64,000 nucleotides of DNA. Origin: Pseudomonas mucoides (GTDB lineage Bacteria > Pseudomonadota > Gammaproteobacteria > Pseudomonadales > Pseudomonadaceae). The notes below the pieces were generated by a model. That model ran no database searches and was not told the DNA's origin. It saw only the letters and a list, made by a program, of their open reading frames with translations. The stretch spans positions 744,001 through 808,000 of the forward strand of contig NZ_JACOPW010000002.1 of NCBI RefSeq assembly GCF_015461845.1. The letters run 5' to 3'. Below, piece by piece: positions 18,733 to 28,924 of this stretch (positions within the stretch are counted from its first letter, which is position 1; each line of letters starts with the position of its first letter). Both the position numbers and the translations under genes were made by a program.

Positions 18733-19911
18733 ATGTTGAGGATCAGCCAATACCTGCGTGCGCTGGCCGGCCAGGCGCCTGCGCCCAGAACCAGCCCACC
18801 GGGCACTCACCGTCCGCCCGTGGTTATCTGGAACCTGCTCAGGCGCTGCAACCTGACCTGCAAACACTGCTACGCCACCTCGGCCGACAGTGTTTTTCGC
18901 GACGAACTGGATACCGCCGCCGCGCTGACCGTGATCGACGACCTGCACGATGCCGGGGTGAAGGTGCTGATTCTTTCCGGCGGCGAGCCGCTGTTGCGCG
19001 AGGATCTGTTTGTGCTCAGCGCCTACGCCCGGGCCAAAGGTTTCTATGTGGCCTTGTCCACCAACGGCACGCTGATCGACGAGCACAACATCGAACAGAT
19101 CAGCGCAGCGAATTTCGATTACGTCGGCATCAGCATCGATGGACTGGAAGCCACCCATGACGCCTTCCGCCAACTCAAAGGCAGCTTCGCCCGTTCCATG
19201 CGGGCGATCCGGCTCTGTCGCGAACAAGGCATTCGCGTCGGCCTGCGCACCACCCTGACCCAGGAAAACCATCGGCAATTGCCCCAGTTACTGGCGCTGA
19301 TGCGCGAGTACAACGTGCAAAAGTTTTACCTGTCACACCTCAACTACAGCGGTCGCGGTAAACGCAGTCGCAAACTCGACGCGCACCAGCAAATGAGCCG
19401 CGAGGCGATGACGTTGATCTTTGAGCGCGCTTGGGCAGACATCCAACAGGGTCTCGACACTGATTTTGTCAGCGGCAACAACGATGCCGACGCCATTCTG
19501 CTGCTGCAATGGGTAAGCCTGGGCCTACCCGAACATTACCCGCGCCTGGAAAACATGCTCCGCGCCTGGGGCGGTAACGCGTCGGGCAGCGGCATCGCCA
19601 ACATCGACAACACCGGCGAAGTGCACCCGGACACCTACTGGTGGCAGCACTCGGTAGGCAATGTCCGGCGCACGCCGTTCCGCACGTTGTGGCTGGATCA
19701 GCCGGATGCCCTGCTATCGCGCCTGCGCGAACATCCCCGTGCCGTCGGCGGCCGCTGCGCGCAATGCCGCTGGTTGCCCATCTGCAACGGCAACACCCGC
19801 ACCCGCGCCTGGGCCGAGGGTGATTTGTGGGGCCAGGACCCCGGCTGCCACCTCAGCGATGACGAAATCGGTGTTACGCCGTCAACGAACATCCCTTGCA
19901 TTACCCACTGA
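18733..19911 (+). CDS. nirJ: Radical SAM haem d1 biosynthesis protein NirJ
   Basis: A 392-residue radical SAM enzyme that removes propionate side chains from didecarboxy-sirohaem on the way to haem d1. The cluster motif CNLTCKHC (CX3CX2C, about residues 39-46) and the SAM-binding GGEP are present. A C-terminal SPASM-like cysteine group (CAQCRWLPICNGN and a later cysteine) would hold a second iron-sulfur cluster. AAGGAGAG lies before the ATG, 26 bases after nirH. Confidence 0.95.
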   Translation: MLRISQYLRALAGQAPAPRTSPPGTHRPPVVIWNLLRRCNLTCKHCYATSADSVFRDELDTAAALTVIDDLHDAGVKVLILSGGEPLLREDLFVLSAYARAKGFYVALSTNGTLIDEHNIEQISAANFDYVGISIDGLEATHDAFRQLKGSFARSMRAIRLCREQGIRVGLRTTLTQENHRQLPQLLALMREYNVQKFYLSHLNYSGRGKRSRKLDAHQQMSREAMTLIFERAWADIQQGLDTDFVSGNNDADAILLLQWVSLGLPEHYPRLENMLRAWGGNASGSGIANIDNTGEVHPDTYWWQHSVGNVRRTPFRTLWLDQPDALLSRLREHPRAVGGRCAQCRWLPICNGNTRTRAWAEGDLWGQDPGCHLSDDEIGVTPSTNIPCITH

Positions 19912-19981
19912 ATAGCCCGTCCGGCCAACCACCTGACAAAGGCTGGGGCCGGCCAACCTGATGAAGCACCAAGGACGCCCC

Positions 19982-20821
19982 ATGCCTCCATCGATTGCGA
20001 TACCGGCCACACTTGAGTCCCCGTTCAGACCCGGTGAAGTCGCCCTGGTCGGCGCCGGCCCCGGCGACCCACGCCTGCTGACCCTGCGCGCCTGGAGCCT
20101 GTTGATGCAGGCCGACGCCGTGGTGTACGACCGGCTGATCAGCCCCGAGCTGCTGACTCTGATTCCCCTCGCCTGCGCCCGTCATTACGTCGGCAAGGCC
20201 AGCGGTTGCCACAGCCTGCCCCAGGAACAGATCAACGAACTGCTGGCCGACCTCGCCCACCAAGGGCAACGCGTGATCCGGCTCAAGGGAGGCGACCCCT
20301 TCATCTTTGGTCGCGGCGCCGAGGAGCTGGAGTATCTACTGCAACGCGGTGTCGACTGCCAGGTGGTACCGGGCATTACCGCCGCTTCCGGTTGCAGCGC
20401 TTACGCGGGAATCCCCTTGACCCACCGCGACCTGGTCAATTCCTGCCGGTTCATCACTGGCCATTTGCAACGCGATGGCGAGTTGTCGTTGCCCTGGAGC
20501 AGCCTCGCCGACAGTAGCCAGACGCTGGTGTTTTACATGGGCTTGTCGAACCTGGTGATCATCGCTCAACGCTTGATCGAAGCCGGGCTGTCGGCCGACA
20601 CACCGGCGGCGCTGATCAGCAACGGCACGCGACCCGACCAGCACGTCGCCCGCGGCAAGCTGCACCAATTGCCGACCCTCGCGCTGGATTGTCCACCGGG
20701 TATTCCGACACTGACGGTAATCGGCTCAGTGGTCGATCTGTTTGACGCAGAACAGCTGGAATACCCGGCGCGACTCTACCCGACCCAAGCCCTGCTACGT
20801 CGCGCCAAGGTGGCGATATGA
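19982..20821 (+). CDS. nirE: Uroporphyrinogen-III C-methyltransferase NirE
   Basis: A 279-residue SAM-dependent methyltransferase that makes precorrin-2, the entry step to sirohaem and haem d1. Family motifs VALVGAGPGDPRLLTLRAW, VVYDRLIS, IRLKGGDPFIFGRGAEE, VVPGITAASG and the GIPLTHRD segment are visible. The MPPSIAI start is preferred to an ATG seven codons upstream because AAGGA is well placed before it and the resulting length matches P. aeruginosa NirE. Its stop overlaps the nirN start. Confidence 0.94.
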   Translation: MPPSIAIPATLESPFRPGEVALVGAGPGDPRLLTLRAWSLLMQADAVVYDRLISPELLTLIPLACARHYVGKASGCHSLPQEQINELLADLAHQGQRVIRLKGGDPFIFGRGAEELEYLLQRGVDCQVVPGITAASGCSAYAGIPLTHRDLVNSCRFITGHLQRDGELSLPWSSLADSSQTLVFYMGLSNLVIIAQRLIEAGLSADTPAALISNGTRPDQHVARGKLHQLPTLALDCPPGIPTLTVIGSVVDLFDAEQLEYPARLYPTQALLRRAKVAI

Positions 20822-22311
20822 GGCGCATGGTCCTTGCTCACCTGTTAGGGGTCAGTGCGGCCCAGGCCGGCGCAGCAGTGCCGGCACTTGAACACGCGGA
20901 GCAACTCTATCAGCAGCATTGCCAGAGCTGTCACGGCATCAACCGTCTCGGCGGCGCAGGGCCGGCGTTGTTGCCGGAGAGTCTCAGCCGGATCAAACCC
21001 AATGAAATTCGCAGCGTGATCCAGAATGGCCGCCCCGCGAGCCAGATGGCCGGCTATGCCAACGTGTTCAGCCCCGCGCAGGTCGACGCGCTGGTGGATT
21101 ACCTTCAGCAACCGCCCGCCACCCCGCCCACCTGGAGCAATGACGATATTCTCGACAGTCACTCGCTGCTCGCGGACCTCAGCAAACTGCCCTCCACGCC
21201 CCAGCACGGCGCCGACCCGCTGAACCTGTTCGTGGTGGTGGAAGCCGGCGACCATCACATCGACATCCTCGACGGTGACCGCTTTGAGGTGCTCGCGCGG
21301 TTCGCTTCGCACTTCGCCGTGCACGGCGGACCGAAGTTCTCGCCCGACGGGCGCTTCGTCTACTTCGCCTCCCGTGACGGCTGGATCAGTCTGTATGACT
21401 TGCACAACCTGAAGCTGATCGCCGAGGTCCGCGCCGGCCTTAACACCCGCAATCTGGCGGTGAGCAAGGATGGACGCTGGGTGCTGGTGGGCAACTATTT
21501 GCCCGGCAACCTGGTGGTGCTTGATGCCCGCGATCTGTCGCTGGTAAAAACCATCCCGACCATCGGTCAGAACGGTACCGCGTCACGGGTCAGCGCGGTT
21601 TACTCCGCCCCGCCGCGCGACAGTTTCATCGTCGCACTCAAGGACGTGAAGGAAGTCTGGGAGCTGTCCTGGGCGGGCACACCGGATTTCGAACCCCGGC
21701 GGATTCCTGCCGGGGATTTTCTCGATGATTTTTCCTTTTCGCCGGATTACAAACAGCTGCTGGCCACGTCGCGCAAGGCCCAGGGCGGTCAGGTGATCGA
21801 CCTCGACAGCGGCCAGGTGGTCACCGACCTACCGCTGCCGGGCATGCCGCATTTGGGCTCGGGGACCTATTGGAAACGTAACGGCGAGTGGGTGTTCGCC
21901 ACGCCGAATATCAGCAAGGGGCTGATCTCGGTCATCGACTTCAAGACCTGGAAACTGATCAAGGAAATCCCGACCTTGGGGCCGGGATTTTTCATGCGCA
22001 GTCATGTCAACTCGCGGTATGCCTGGACCGACGTGTTCTTCGGGCCCGATAACGATGCGATCCACTTGATCGACAAACAGACGCTGGAGATTGCCCACAC
22101 CTTGCGTCCGATGCCCGGAAAAACTGCCGCTCACGTTGAGTTCACCCACGACGGCCGCTACCTGTTGCTGAGCATCTGGGCCACCGATGGCGCGCTGATC
22201 GTCTACGACAGCAACACCCTCCAGGAGATCAAACGCATTCCGATGAACAAGCCTTCGGGCAAGTACAACGTGGGGAACAAGATTGAGTTTGCCGAGGGGA
22301 CTTCGCATTAG
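20818..22311 (+). CDS. nirN: Dihydro-haem d1 dehydrogenase NirN
   Basis: A 497-residue periplasmic paralogue of NirS. It oxidises dihydro-haem d1 to haem d1 and may hand it to NirS. A short signal peptide (about 1-20) is followed by a cytochrome c domain with CQSCH and a d1-type propeller (FSPDGRFVYFASRDGWISLYDL and similar repeats). It overlaps nirE by four bases (ATGA) and ends the nirS run; a REPIN follows, and the nos-side genes come toward it from the right. Confidence 0.94.
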   Translation: MRRMVLAHLLGVSAAQAGAAVPALEHAEQLYQQHCQSCHGINRLGGAGPALLPESLSRIKPNEIRSVIQNGRPASQMAGYANVFSPAQVDALVDYLQQPPATPPTWSNDDILDSHSLLADLSKLPSTPQHGADPLNLFVVVEAGDHHIDILDGDRFEVLARFASHFAVHGGPKFSPDGRFVYFASRDGWISLYDLHNLKLIAEVRAGLNTRNLAVSKDGRWVLVGNYLPGNLVVLDARDLSLVKTIPTIGQNGTASRVSAVYSAPPRDSFIVALKDVKEVWELSWAGTPDFEPRRIPAGDFLDDFSFSPDYKQLLATSRKAQGGQVIDLDSGQVVTDLPLPGMPHLGSGTYWKRNGEWVFATPNISKGLISVIDFKTWKLIKEIPTLGPGFFMRSHVNSRYAWTDVFFGPDNDAIHLIDKQTLEIAHTLRPMPGKTAAHVEFTHDGRYLLLSIWATDGALIVYDSNTLQEIKRIPMNKPSGKYNVGNKIEFAEGTSH

Positions 22312-22346
22312 GCCTTGTGCCCCAATACCGAAATATACATCGCACT

Positions 22347-22481
22347 TGTGGCGAGGGAGCTTGCTCCCGCTGGGGCGCGCAGCGTCCCTACAAACCGTCA
22401 CTGGGTACATTCAGATTAAACGCAGGCGCTGGTTTTACGACTGCTACGCAGCCGAGCGGGAGCAAGCTCCCTCGCCACAGG
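22347..22481. repeat. REPIN of a second family between nirN and the SDR gene
   Basis: TGTGGCGAGGGAGCTTGCTC at the left end is repeated inverted at the right end (GAGCAAGCTCCCTCGCCACA). The arms are about 95 bases apart and the centre has further partial symmetry. It lies between the converging nir and nos operons and could end both transcripts. Confidence 0.8.
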
Positions 22482-22495
22482 TTTGTCTTCGCCCT

Positions 22496-23239
22496 TTAAC
22501 CCAAGGTGTATCCGTTATCGACTTTCCAGTCCTGGCCGTAAACACCCCGAGCCCCCTGCGACAGCTGAAAAACAATCACATTGGCCACCGCCGCCGCATC
22601 AAGAAAATGCCCCGGCAACAGACGTTTACCAAGCGTGTCGGCAACATCGTCAAGTTCCCCCTCGCTCAACCCCAGGTTGTCCCACATCGAGGTGGCGGTT
22701 GGTCCCGGCGAGACCAGATTGATGCGCACATCAAAACTGGCGAACTCCACCGCCAGCGTGCGTGCCTGAGCGGCGAGCGCGGCCTTGCTGGCAATGCACG
22801 CAGCCAACCCCGGAAAGCTCGAACCGGTCAGGAAGCTCCCGACAAACACCACCGAAGCCGGGTTCGCCAATTCACCCCGCAACGCCGCCAGGGTGTTCAA
22901 CGCCCCGGCGCCGTTGACCGCCCACTGACGCTGGAAGGCCTGCATATCCAGGCTGTCGGCCATCTCGGCGACACCCGCGTTAGGCACCAAATAGTCCACG
23001 GGGCCCATCGCCGCAGCGCGCTCGGCCAGTTCACTCAGGTCGTGCTGACTCGTGACGTCCCCGGAAAACCACTGCAACCGCTCGCCGTAGATCTGCTGCA
23101 AGGCCGGCAATTCACCGAGGCTCCGTGACATCGCCAGCACCTTGACGCCACGGGGTAACAGGGCGGCGCACAGCGCCAGGCCGATCCCGGAGCTGGCACC
23201 CGTGACCACCGCCAAACGATCTTGAAACTCGGTTTTCAT
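22496..23239 (-). CDS. Short-chain dehydrogenase/reductase with Cys in place of the catalytic Tyr
   Basis: A 247-residue SDR with the cofactor motif TGASSGIG (13-20), NAG at 87-89 and SPGPT after the active site. The expected Ser-X12-Tyr-X3-Lys reads Ser135-X12-Cys148-X3-Lys152, so the catalytic tyrosine is a cysteine; the codon is TGC, one base from TAC. The second of two adjacent ATGs is chosen, six bases after AGGAG. It follows nosL by about 108 bases and may end the nos operon. From memory, P. stutzeri carries an SDR of the same length (orf247) in its denitrification cluster. Substrate unknown; it may be a non-catalytic binding protein. Confidence 0.8.
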   Translation of the reverse strand: MKTEFQDRLAVVTGASSGIGLALCAALLPRGVKVLAMSRSLGELPALQQIYGERLQWFSGDVTSQHDLSELAERAAAMGPVDYLVPNAGVAEMADSLDMQAFQRQWAVNGAGALNTLAALRGELANPASVVFVGSFLTGSSFPGLAACIASKAALAAQARTLAVEFASFDVRINLVSPGPTATSMWDNLGLSEGELDDVADTLGKRLLPGHFLDAAAVANVIVFQLSQGARGVYGQDWKVDNGYTLG

Positions 23240-23347
23240 CATGTTCTCCTGGGCATCACGGATGCCAGCACTGGGGACGTAGCGAGCCCTATCTTTGAGC
23301 AGGAGACGAAAAAACGACTTGACGGCGATCAGGCTTTTCAAACGATG

Positions 23348-23851
23348 TTAGTGTTGCTGCAGCAGCGCCGGAGTGATCTCGCTGAAGCGCAGCAAGCGAC
23401 CGCCCTGTTCAGCGGCAAGCTTTTCAGCGGCCTCGCGACTTGAGAACGACGCCAGCACCACGCCCATGGCACCTTTGAGTTGGGTGCCGACCACGTAAAA
23501 CGCATCTTTGGCATCGATCAGGTGGGCGTCATCCGGCGCGTTCCACGGGCTGCGGCCCATGTCATGGACATACAGTTTTGCATCGCCATGATGATTTTCC
23601 GGCTGCAACCACCAGCCGATCATTTCCGCCGTGGAGCAGAACTTCCTGACCCCGGCCCGCTCGACAACTTCGCCCTTGGGCCCGGGGAATCCGTTGATGA
23701 TCATCCCGCAGACATGGCATTCATCACTGGGATGAAAGGCTGCGGCGGTGTCGCTGTAAGTGGCTTGCACTGGGTTGTCACAGGCCGTCAGCAGGAGGCA
23801 CATCATCAGCCCCGCCACCGCGCGCATCGTCGTCAGATAAAACGTACTCAT
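23348..23851 (-). CDS. nosL: Copper-binding lipoprotein NosL
   Basis: A 167-residue outer-membrane lipoprotein that binds Cu(I) and helps assemble the copper centres of NosZ. The signal ends in the lipobox LLTAC, followed by the family motif CHVCGMIINGFPGPKGEV whose Cys/Met residues match the NosL metal site, and a C-terminal FSSREAAEKLAAEQGG. GGAG precedes the ATG; a second ATG nine codons in is possible. It follows nosY by 33 bases. Confidence 0.92.
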   Translation of the reverse strand: MSTFYLTTMRAVAGLMMCLLLTACDNPVQATYSDTAAAFHPSDECHVCGMIINGFPGPKGEVVERAGVRKFCSTAEMIGWWLQPENHHGDAKLYVHDMGRSPWNAPDDAHLIDAKDAFYVVGTQLKGAMGVVLASFSSREAAEKLAAEQGGRLLRFSEITPALLQQH

Positions 23852-23884
23852 CGTCAACTGCTCCAAAACTATCAAAGTGAAAAC

Positions 23885-24715
23885 TCATGTCGCCCGGCGA
23901 CGAAACAACAACCAGGCCGAACCCAATGGCACCGCCACCCACAGCGACAGGCATAGCCAGAGCATCGAGCCCGGCATCGGCAAATCGCTGCCCAGCGTCA
24001 GCACACCCGCGGTACTGGCGCCGGGCTCAAAGCCGGAGAGGTTGATCAGGCGATAGATGTCAGCGGGATTGAGCAGCAGCAACCAGGGCAGCACTTTCGG
24101 GTTGAACTGCCCTTCGCTGAGTACCAACAGCGCCAGCAGTGCCAGGTCGAACACCAGCACGAAGAAGAACCACACGCCCAGCGCCAGCCCGGCCGCCGTG
24201 GATTTCTCGGCCGACACACTGCTCAGCACATAGGCCAGCCCCAGAAACCCCCAACCCAACAACATCGACGACGCCATGAACCGGCCAAAGGCCCAGAGCA
24301 GCAGGCTCAGTTCGACATCGTCCACCAGCACGGCGATGGCCAGCATGGCGCAGCCGAAACCGATCAGCGTCGCCAGCGCCAGGATCAACCCGTGGCCGAC
24401 AAACTTGCCGAGCAGAATCTGCCCGCGACCCAAGGGGTACGTCAGCAATAGCAGCAACGTGCCACTCTCGTCCTCGCCGACGATGGCGTCATAAGCCAAC
24501 AGCAACGCAATCAACGGCATCAAAAACGTTGCCAGACTGGCGAGGCTGGCAATGGTGGCGGGCACCGAGGTAAAACCCAATTGCCCGGAGGCCGCCGCGC
24601 CCAGCCAGGCGATGCCGATGGCCAGCACCGCGAACAACACACTGATTGCCAACAACCAGCGATTGCGCAAACCGTCACTGAATTCCTTGCGGGCCATGTT
24701 CCAGACAGCGTTCAT
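23885..24715 (-). CDS. nosY: ABC transporter permease NosY
   Basis: A 276-residue membrane protein with six predicted helices, the permease of NosDFY, which is needed to build the CuZ centre of NosZ. N-terminal [16 protein letters not shown] and the loop [21 protein letters not shown] are ABC-2 family signatures. Its start overlaps the nosF stop by four bases. Confidence 0.94.
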   Translation of the reverse strand: MNAVWNMARKEFSDGLRNRWLLAISVLFAVLAIGIAWLGAAASGQLGFTSVPATIASLASLATFLMPLIALLLAYDAIVGEDESGTLLLLLTYPLGRGQILLGKFVGHGLILALATLIGFGCAMLAIAVLVDDVELSLLLWAFGRFMASSMLLGWGFLGLAYVLSSVSAEKSTAAGLALGVWFFFVLVFDLALLALLVLSEGQFNPKVLPWLLLLNPADIYRLINLSGFEPGASTAGVLTLGSDLPMPGSMLWLCLSLWVAVPLGSAWLLFRRRAT

Positions 24716-25635
24716 ACGGCCTCCCCGATTGGCGGCGCATCGGCCCGGCTCATGTAGTAGCGGTAAATATCTTCCAGCGACGGTTGATGGATTTCCACGT
24801 CGGCCGGTTCGTCTTCATTGAGCAGCTGGCGCAACAGCCCGAGCTTGCTGCCATGGAGTGTGGCCACTTCAAGGCCTTCGACACCCCACCGCTCGGTGAT
24901 GTGCCCGGCGTTGTTCCAGCGTTGCTGCAAGGGCCCTGCGTGCTTGAGGCCGTTGGCGCGAATCAGCGTCGGCAACCCGGCTTCCTCGCGCAAACTGCGT
25001 AGACTGCCCAGTGCCAGCAGACGCCCCTGGGTCAGAATCGCGGCGCGGTTGATGTGCGCCTCGACACCGGGCAAGACGTGGGAACACAGAATGATGCTGG
25101 TGCCTTGGCTGCGCAGGCGATCAAGCAACCGATACAAGTCCTGAGTGGCGATGGGATCGAGGCCGACTGTTGGTTCGTCAAGCAACAACAAACGCGGCTC
25201 ACCAAGCAGCGCTTGCGCCAGCCCGAGGCGTTGACGCATGCCCTTGGAGTAGGTCTTGACCCGCCGATGCGCCGCACTGGCCAGGCCGACTTCCTCCAGC
25301 AGTGCGTCCACTTGGGCGGACGCGGCGCCTTTGAGACGCGCGAAATGGCGCAAGGTCTCAACACCGCTCAACTGCGGGTAAAACGTCACGTTTTCCGGCA
25401 GATAACCGAGCAGGCGCCGCACGTGGGGATCGCAGGGCAAGCGACCGAACACCCGGACCTGCCCTTCGCTGGGCTGGAGCAGGCCCAGCACCAGTTTCAT
25501 GCTGGTGGTCTTGCCCGCGCCGTTATGACCGAACAAACCCAGCACTTCACCTTCCGCCAGGCTGAGGTTGAGCTGATGCAACACGGTGGCATGCCCATAG
25601 CGCTGGCTGACGCCTTCGATGTCGATGACGTTCAT
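24712..25635 (-). CDS. nosF: ABC transporter ATP-binding protein NosF
   Basis: A 307-residue ATPase. Walker [11 protein letters not shown] (about 37-46), Q-loop region [13 protein letters not shown], signature [10 protein letters not shown], Walker [13 protein letters not shown] and the H-switch CSHVLPGVE are all present. It drives the NosDFY machine. It overlaps nosD and nosY by four bases at each end (ATGA), so three genes are translationally coupled. Confidence 0.95.
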   Translation of the reverse strand: MNVIDIEGVSQRYGHATVLHQLNLSLAEGEVLGLFGHNGAGKTTSMKLVLGLLQPSEGQVRVFGRLPCDPHVRRLLGYLPENVTFYPQLSGVETLRHFARLKGAASAQVDALLEEVGLASAAHRRVKTYSKGMRQRLGLAQALLGEPRLLLLDEPTVGLDPIATQDLYRLLDRLRSQGTSIILCSHVLPGVEAHINRAAILTQGRLLALGSLRSLREEAGLPTLIRANGLKHAGPLQQRWNNAGHITERWGVEGLEVATLHGSKLGLLRQLLNEDEPADVEIHQPSLEDIYRYYMSRADAPPIGEAV

Positions 25636-26921
25636 GAGTTGGGCTCCTGGTTCAGGGGTTGAGTGGATGACTTCATCAGCGGATGGCTGTCCAGCACCCC
25701 CGGCGATTTCATCACCGGAAAGGCCCGTTGCACCCAGCGCAGCAACTCGATCCCAGGGCTATTCATCAGCAGCCGCACCTGCGGGTACAGCCAAAGCAGG
25801 CGGTCGACGTTGTCATTGGGTTCGTAGGCGATATCGCCGAGGCCATCGTTGTTGCGGTCCCAGCCCAGGTAATCGCTCCAGTAATTGCCGCGGCCATCCG
25901 CCGACCATTCCTGCAAGCGGGTGGCGACGTACTTGACCTGTCGCTGGTTTCCGACAAACGCGTTGTCGGCGATGCGGTTGTCTTCCGAGCCGGCGGTGAG
26001 ATGGATACCCACGGCGCTGTGCTCGAAGTGGTTGTGTTCGATGCTGTTGAACAGCGAGTTGTAGATGAACAGCGCCTTGCCCTCGGCGCCGCTGATCATG
26101 CTGTCGCCGGTCGAGCCGTCGCGCACGTCAGTGACGAAGTTGTCACGCAAGGTTGAATAGGTGATGTAGTTCATCAGGATCCCGTAGTTCTGATCCTGTT
26201 CGGAGCGATTGCCGATCACCGTGAGCTTGCGGCTTTGCATCAAGGCGTAGCCGGTGCGGGTGCGGCGGGTGGTGTTGCCGATCAGTTGGTTATCGTTGGC
26301 GAACATGTAATGCACGCCGTAGCGCAGGTCTTCCAGGGTATTGCCCTGCAGCAAGTTGCCGTTGGAGGTGTCGATGTAGATGCCGTCGCGGGTGTCGCGC
26401 ACCTGGTTGCCAATGACCTTGGCGCCATGCACGGCATACAGGTGAATGCCGTTGCCGCGATCTTGCGAGCGCATTGTCGGATCACCCTGAATGCGGTTGT
26501 CGATCAGGCTCACGTCCTGCGTACCGTCGACCCAGATACCGAAACCCTGGCCTTGCAGGCGATTGCCTTTGATCACTGCGCCATGGGCTTTGGGCTGGAT
26601 AAACACCGCCGCATTCATGGCGGTGAGGTCGTGTCCCCAGTTTAGAAAGGTGCAGCCTTCGATGGCGACATCCGGCGCGCTGATGATCACACCGTTGCCC
26701 TGCCCCTCCCCCTGAAATACCGCGCCGGGCTCGCAGAGAATCTGCATCGGTTCATCGACACTGAACGAGCCCCGGTATCCCCCCGCCGGCAGGTGCCAGC
26801 GTTGATTGGCGTCCACCCGCAGCGGCAACGAGGTGATGGGTTGCACCGCCAGCGCGCTGCCGGACATCAGCAGGAGCGCAAATGCAATGACCGTCACCGG
26901 GTTTCCCTTGCTATCAGTCAT
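25632..26921 (-). CDS. nosD: Periplasmic copper-processing protein NosD
   Basis: A 429-residue periplasmic right-handed beta-helix protein of the CASH family, with a signal peptide ending SGSALAVQ. Repeated N-X-G/N-X-I turns (for example [36 protein letters not shown]) mark the helix coils. NosD receives copper from NosL and delivers it during CuZ assembly. MTDSKGNPV is chosen as start because AGGAG lies seven bases upstream. It follows nosZ by 27 bases. Confidence 0.94.
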   Translation of the reverse strand: MTDSKGNPVTVIAFALLLMSGSALAVQPITSLPLRVDANQRWHLPAGGYRGSFSVDEPMQILCEPGAVFQGEGQGNGVIISAPDVAIEGCTFLNWGHDLTAMNAAVFIQPKAHGAVIKGNRLQGQGFGIWVDGTQDVSLIDNRIQGDPTMRSQDRGNGIHLYAVHGAKVIGNQVRDTRDGIYIDTSNGNLLQGNTLEDLRYGVHYMFANDNQLIGNTTRRTRTGYALMQSRKLTVIGNRSEQDQNYGILMNYITYSTLRDNFVTDVRDGSTGDSMISGAEGKALFIYNSLFNSIEHNHFEHSAVGIHLTAGSEDNRIADNAFVGNQRQVKYVATRLQEWSADGRGNYWSDYLGWDRNNDGLGDIAYEPNDNVDRLLWLYPQVRLLMNSPGIELLRWVQRAFPVMKSPGVLDSHPLMKSSTQPLNQEPNS

Positions 26922-26948
26922 TGCTTCGCTCCTGTCGATGGGCAACGC

Positions 26949-28868
26949 TCAGGCCTTCTCGACCTTCATGCGGCCGACCATTTCCATGTGCAGCGCATGG
27001 CAGAACCAGCTGCAGTAGTACCAGTGCAGGCCGGCCTTGTCGGCGATGAAGGTGATCGACGAGGTCTGCTGCGGGCTGATTTCCATGCTCACGCCATGGT
27101 TGGTCATCACGAAGCCGTGGGTCACGTCTTCAATCTGGTCGATGTTGGTGATGGTCACCGTGACCTCGTTGCCTTGTTTGACGGTGAACTCCGGCAAACC
27201 GTAGGCCGGGGCCATCGAGGTCATGTAGACGCGGACTTTGTTGCCGTCGCGGATGACCTTGTTGTCGGTCTCCAGCTTGATCCCGTCTTTGGCGGCGATC
27301 GCCACCGTCTCGGCGAAAAACGGGTCGTTGCGGTCCCAGATCTTCTTGGTCTTAATCTGGTCGCGGCGGGCCATGACGCAGTCGTGGGGTTCGGCAAAGG
27401 CCGGGCCGTCATGCACCAGCTTCATTTCCTCGCCGGAGATATCGATCAACTGATCGTTTTCCGGGTGCAGCGGGCCGGTCGGCAGGAAACGGTCCTTGGA
27501 GAACTTGCTGAGCACCATCAGCCATTGGCCATCGGCGTCTCTGGTTTCGGTCAGCGAGGCATGGTTGTGGCCCGGCTGGTATTGCACGTCGAGTTTCTGC
27601 TTGATGTAGTTGACCTTCTCGCCGGTGTACGCGCGAATGGCCTCGTCCACGTTCCACTTCACCACCTGGCTGTCGATAAACAGCGTGGTATAGGCATTGC
27701 CGCGGCCGTCGTAGGTGGTGTGAAGCGGGCCCAGCCCCAGTTCCGGTTCGCCGACCACCGCATCGCGCGGGTCCTTCAATTTGTCGTCGAACAGATCATC
27801 CAGCTTCGCGGTGGCGATGATCGTGCAGGTGGGCGAAAGTTTGCCCGCGGCAATGAAGTACTTGCCATCGGGCGTCATATTGATCCCGTGGGGGTTCTTC
27901 GGCACCGGGATGTAGCGGGTGAACGTGCTGTCCTTGCCTTCGTTTTTACGACCGTCGACCACCGGCACTTTCGAGCCGTCCAGGGTGATGAACTTGCCAG
28001 CCTTGATCGCCGCTTCGATGCGCGGGATGTTGAACACCACCACCCAGTCGCGCTCGTTGCGCATCATGCCGCCCAGGTCGTAGGCCTTCTCCGAGTTGTA
28101 GCAGGTGGACGCCGCGTATTTGCCGGTGTAGTCGGCGTCGGTGTTGTCCAGGTTGCCATCGACAATGACCTGGAAGGCCATCTCCATTTTCTCGGCATCG
28201 ATGGCGTTAAACATCGTGTAGCTGTTCTTGTCCTGCAGGTCGAAGGTACTGCCGTCATTGGGGTGTGGAATCACGAATTCGGCATTGGCGAACACGTATT
28301 TTGTGTGCGGCACTTTTTGCAGGCGCAGCCCGTGAACGGCCTGCACATTGGGCACGGTGAGCATCTTGTCGCACTTCATGATGTCCAGACGGATACGCGC
28401 AACGCGGCTGTTGGCCTTGTCGTTGATGAACAGGTACTTGCCGTCGTACTTGCCGTCAGTCATGGACAAATGCGGGTGATGGCAGTCGCCGTTCCGGAAA
28501 TGCGCGCTGTCGCCCATGATCCGTTTGCTTTCGTTGGTCAGGCCCCAGCCGGTGGCGGAGTCGACGTTGAACACCGGTACACGCAACAGCTCGCGCATCG
28601 ACGGAATGCCCATGATCCGCACTTCACCCTGATGACCGCCACTCCAGAAACCGTAGTACTGGTCCAGTTCGCCCGGCCCGACGTGGGTTTTGAGTTGCGC
28701 GTCCTTGGCCGCTGCCGCCCAGGTCTCACGGGTGAACACCGCACCACCGATGGCCGTGGCACCGGCCAGTACCGCACCGGTCACCGCACTGGTGCCCAGG
28801 AAACCGCGACGACTGAGGCCGGTCGATTCCGGCGCTTCAGTGGCTTTTTTGGACTCTGTGTCATTCAT
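26949..28868 (-). CDS. nosZ: Nitrous-oxide reductase NosZ (clade I)
   Basis: A 639-residue periplasmic copper enzyme that reduces N2O to N2. A twin-arginine signal ([11 protein letters not shown]) marks it as a Tat-exported clade I enzyme. The propeller domain holds histidines of the CuZ site ([12 protein letters not shown] and others), and the C-terminal cupredoxin domain carries the CuA ligands in [14 protein letters not shown]. Length matches the family (about 635-640). It lies 56 bases after nosR in the nosRZDFYL operon. Confidence 0.97.
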   Translation of the reverse strand: MNDTESKKATEAPESTGLSRRGFLGTSAVTGAVLAGATAIGGAVFTRETWAAAAKDAQLKTHVGPGELDQYYGFWSGGHQGEVRIMGIPSMRELLRVPVFNVDSATGWGLTNESKRIMGDSAHFRNGDCHHPHLSMTDGKYDGKYLFINDKANSRVARIRLDIMKCDKMLTVPNVQAVHGLRLQKVPHTKYVFANAEFVIPHPNDGSTFDLQDKNSYTMFNAIDAEKMEMAFQVIVDGNLDNTDADYTGKYAASTCYNSEKAYDLGGMMRNERDWVVVFNIPRIEAAIKAGKFITLDGSKVPVVDGRKNEGKDSTFTRYIPVPKNPHGINMTPDGKYFIAAGKLSPTCTIIATAKLDDLFDDKLKDPRDAVVGEPELGLGPLHTTYDGRGNAYTTLFIDSQVVKWNVDEAIRAYTGEKVNYIKQKLDVQYQPGHNHASLTETRDADGQWLMVLSKFSKDRFLPTGPLHPENDQLIDISGEEMKLVHDGPAFAEPHDCVMARRDQIKTKKIWDRNDPFFAETVAIAAKDGIKLETDNKVIRDGNKVRVYMTSMAPAYGLPEFTVKQGNEVTVTITNIDQIEDVTHGFVMTNHGVSMEISPQQTSSITFIADKAGLHWYYCSWFCHALHMEMVGRMKVEKA

Positions 28869-28924
28869 CAGGTGTATTCCTTGAAGGGATAAAAACGGTC
28901 ACTGCGTACAGGTGCCCGCGGGGT

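Noticed and set aside
26793..28892. Very long plus-strand open frame (699 codons) opposite nosZ
   Set aside because: It is the antisense of a certain nosZ; composition is that of a mirror frame in GC-rich DNA and no family features or ribosome site are seen. Similar antisense frames opposite norR (1976-3511), benA (45411-47108) and ppnN (61223-62296) were rejected for the same reason.
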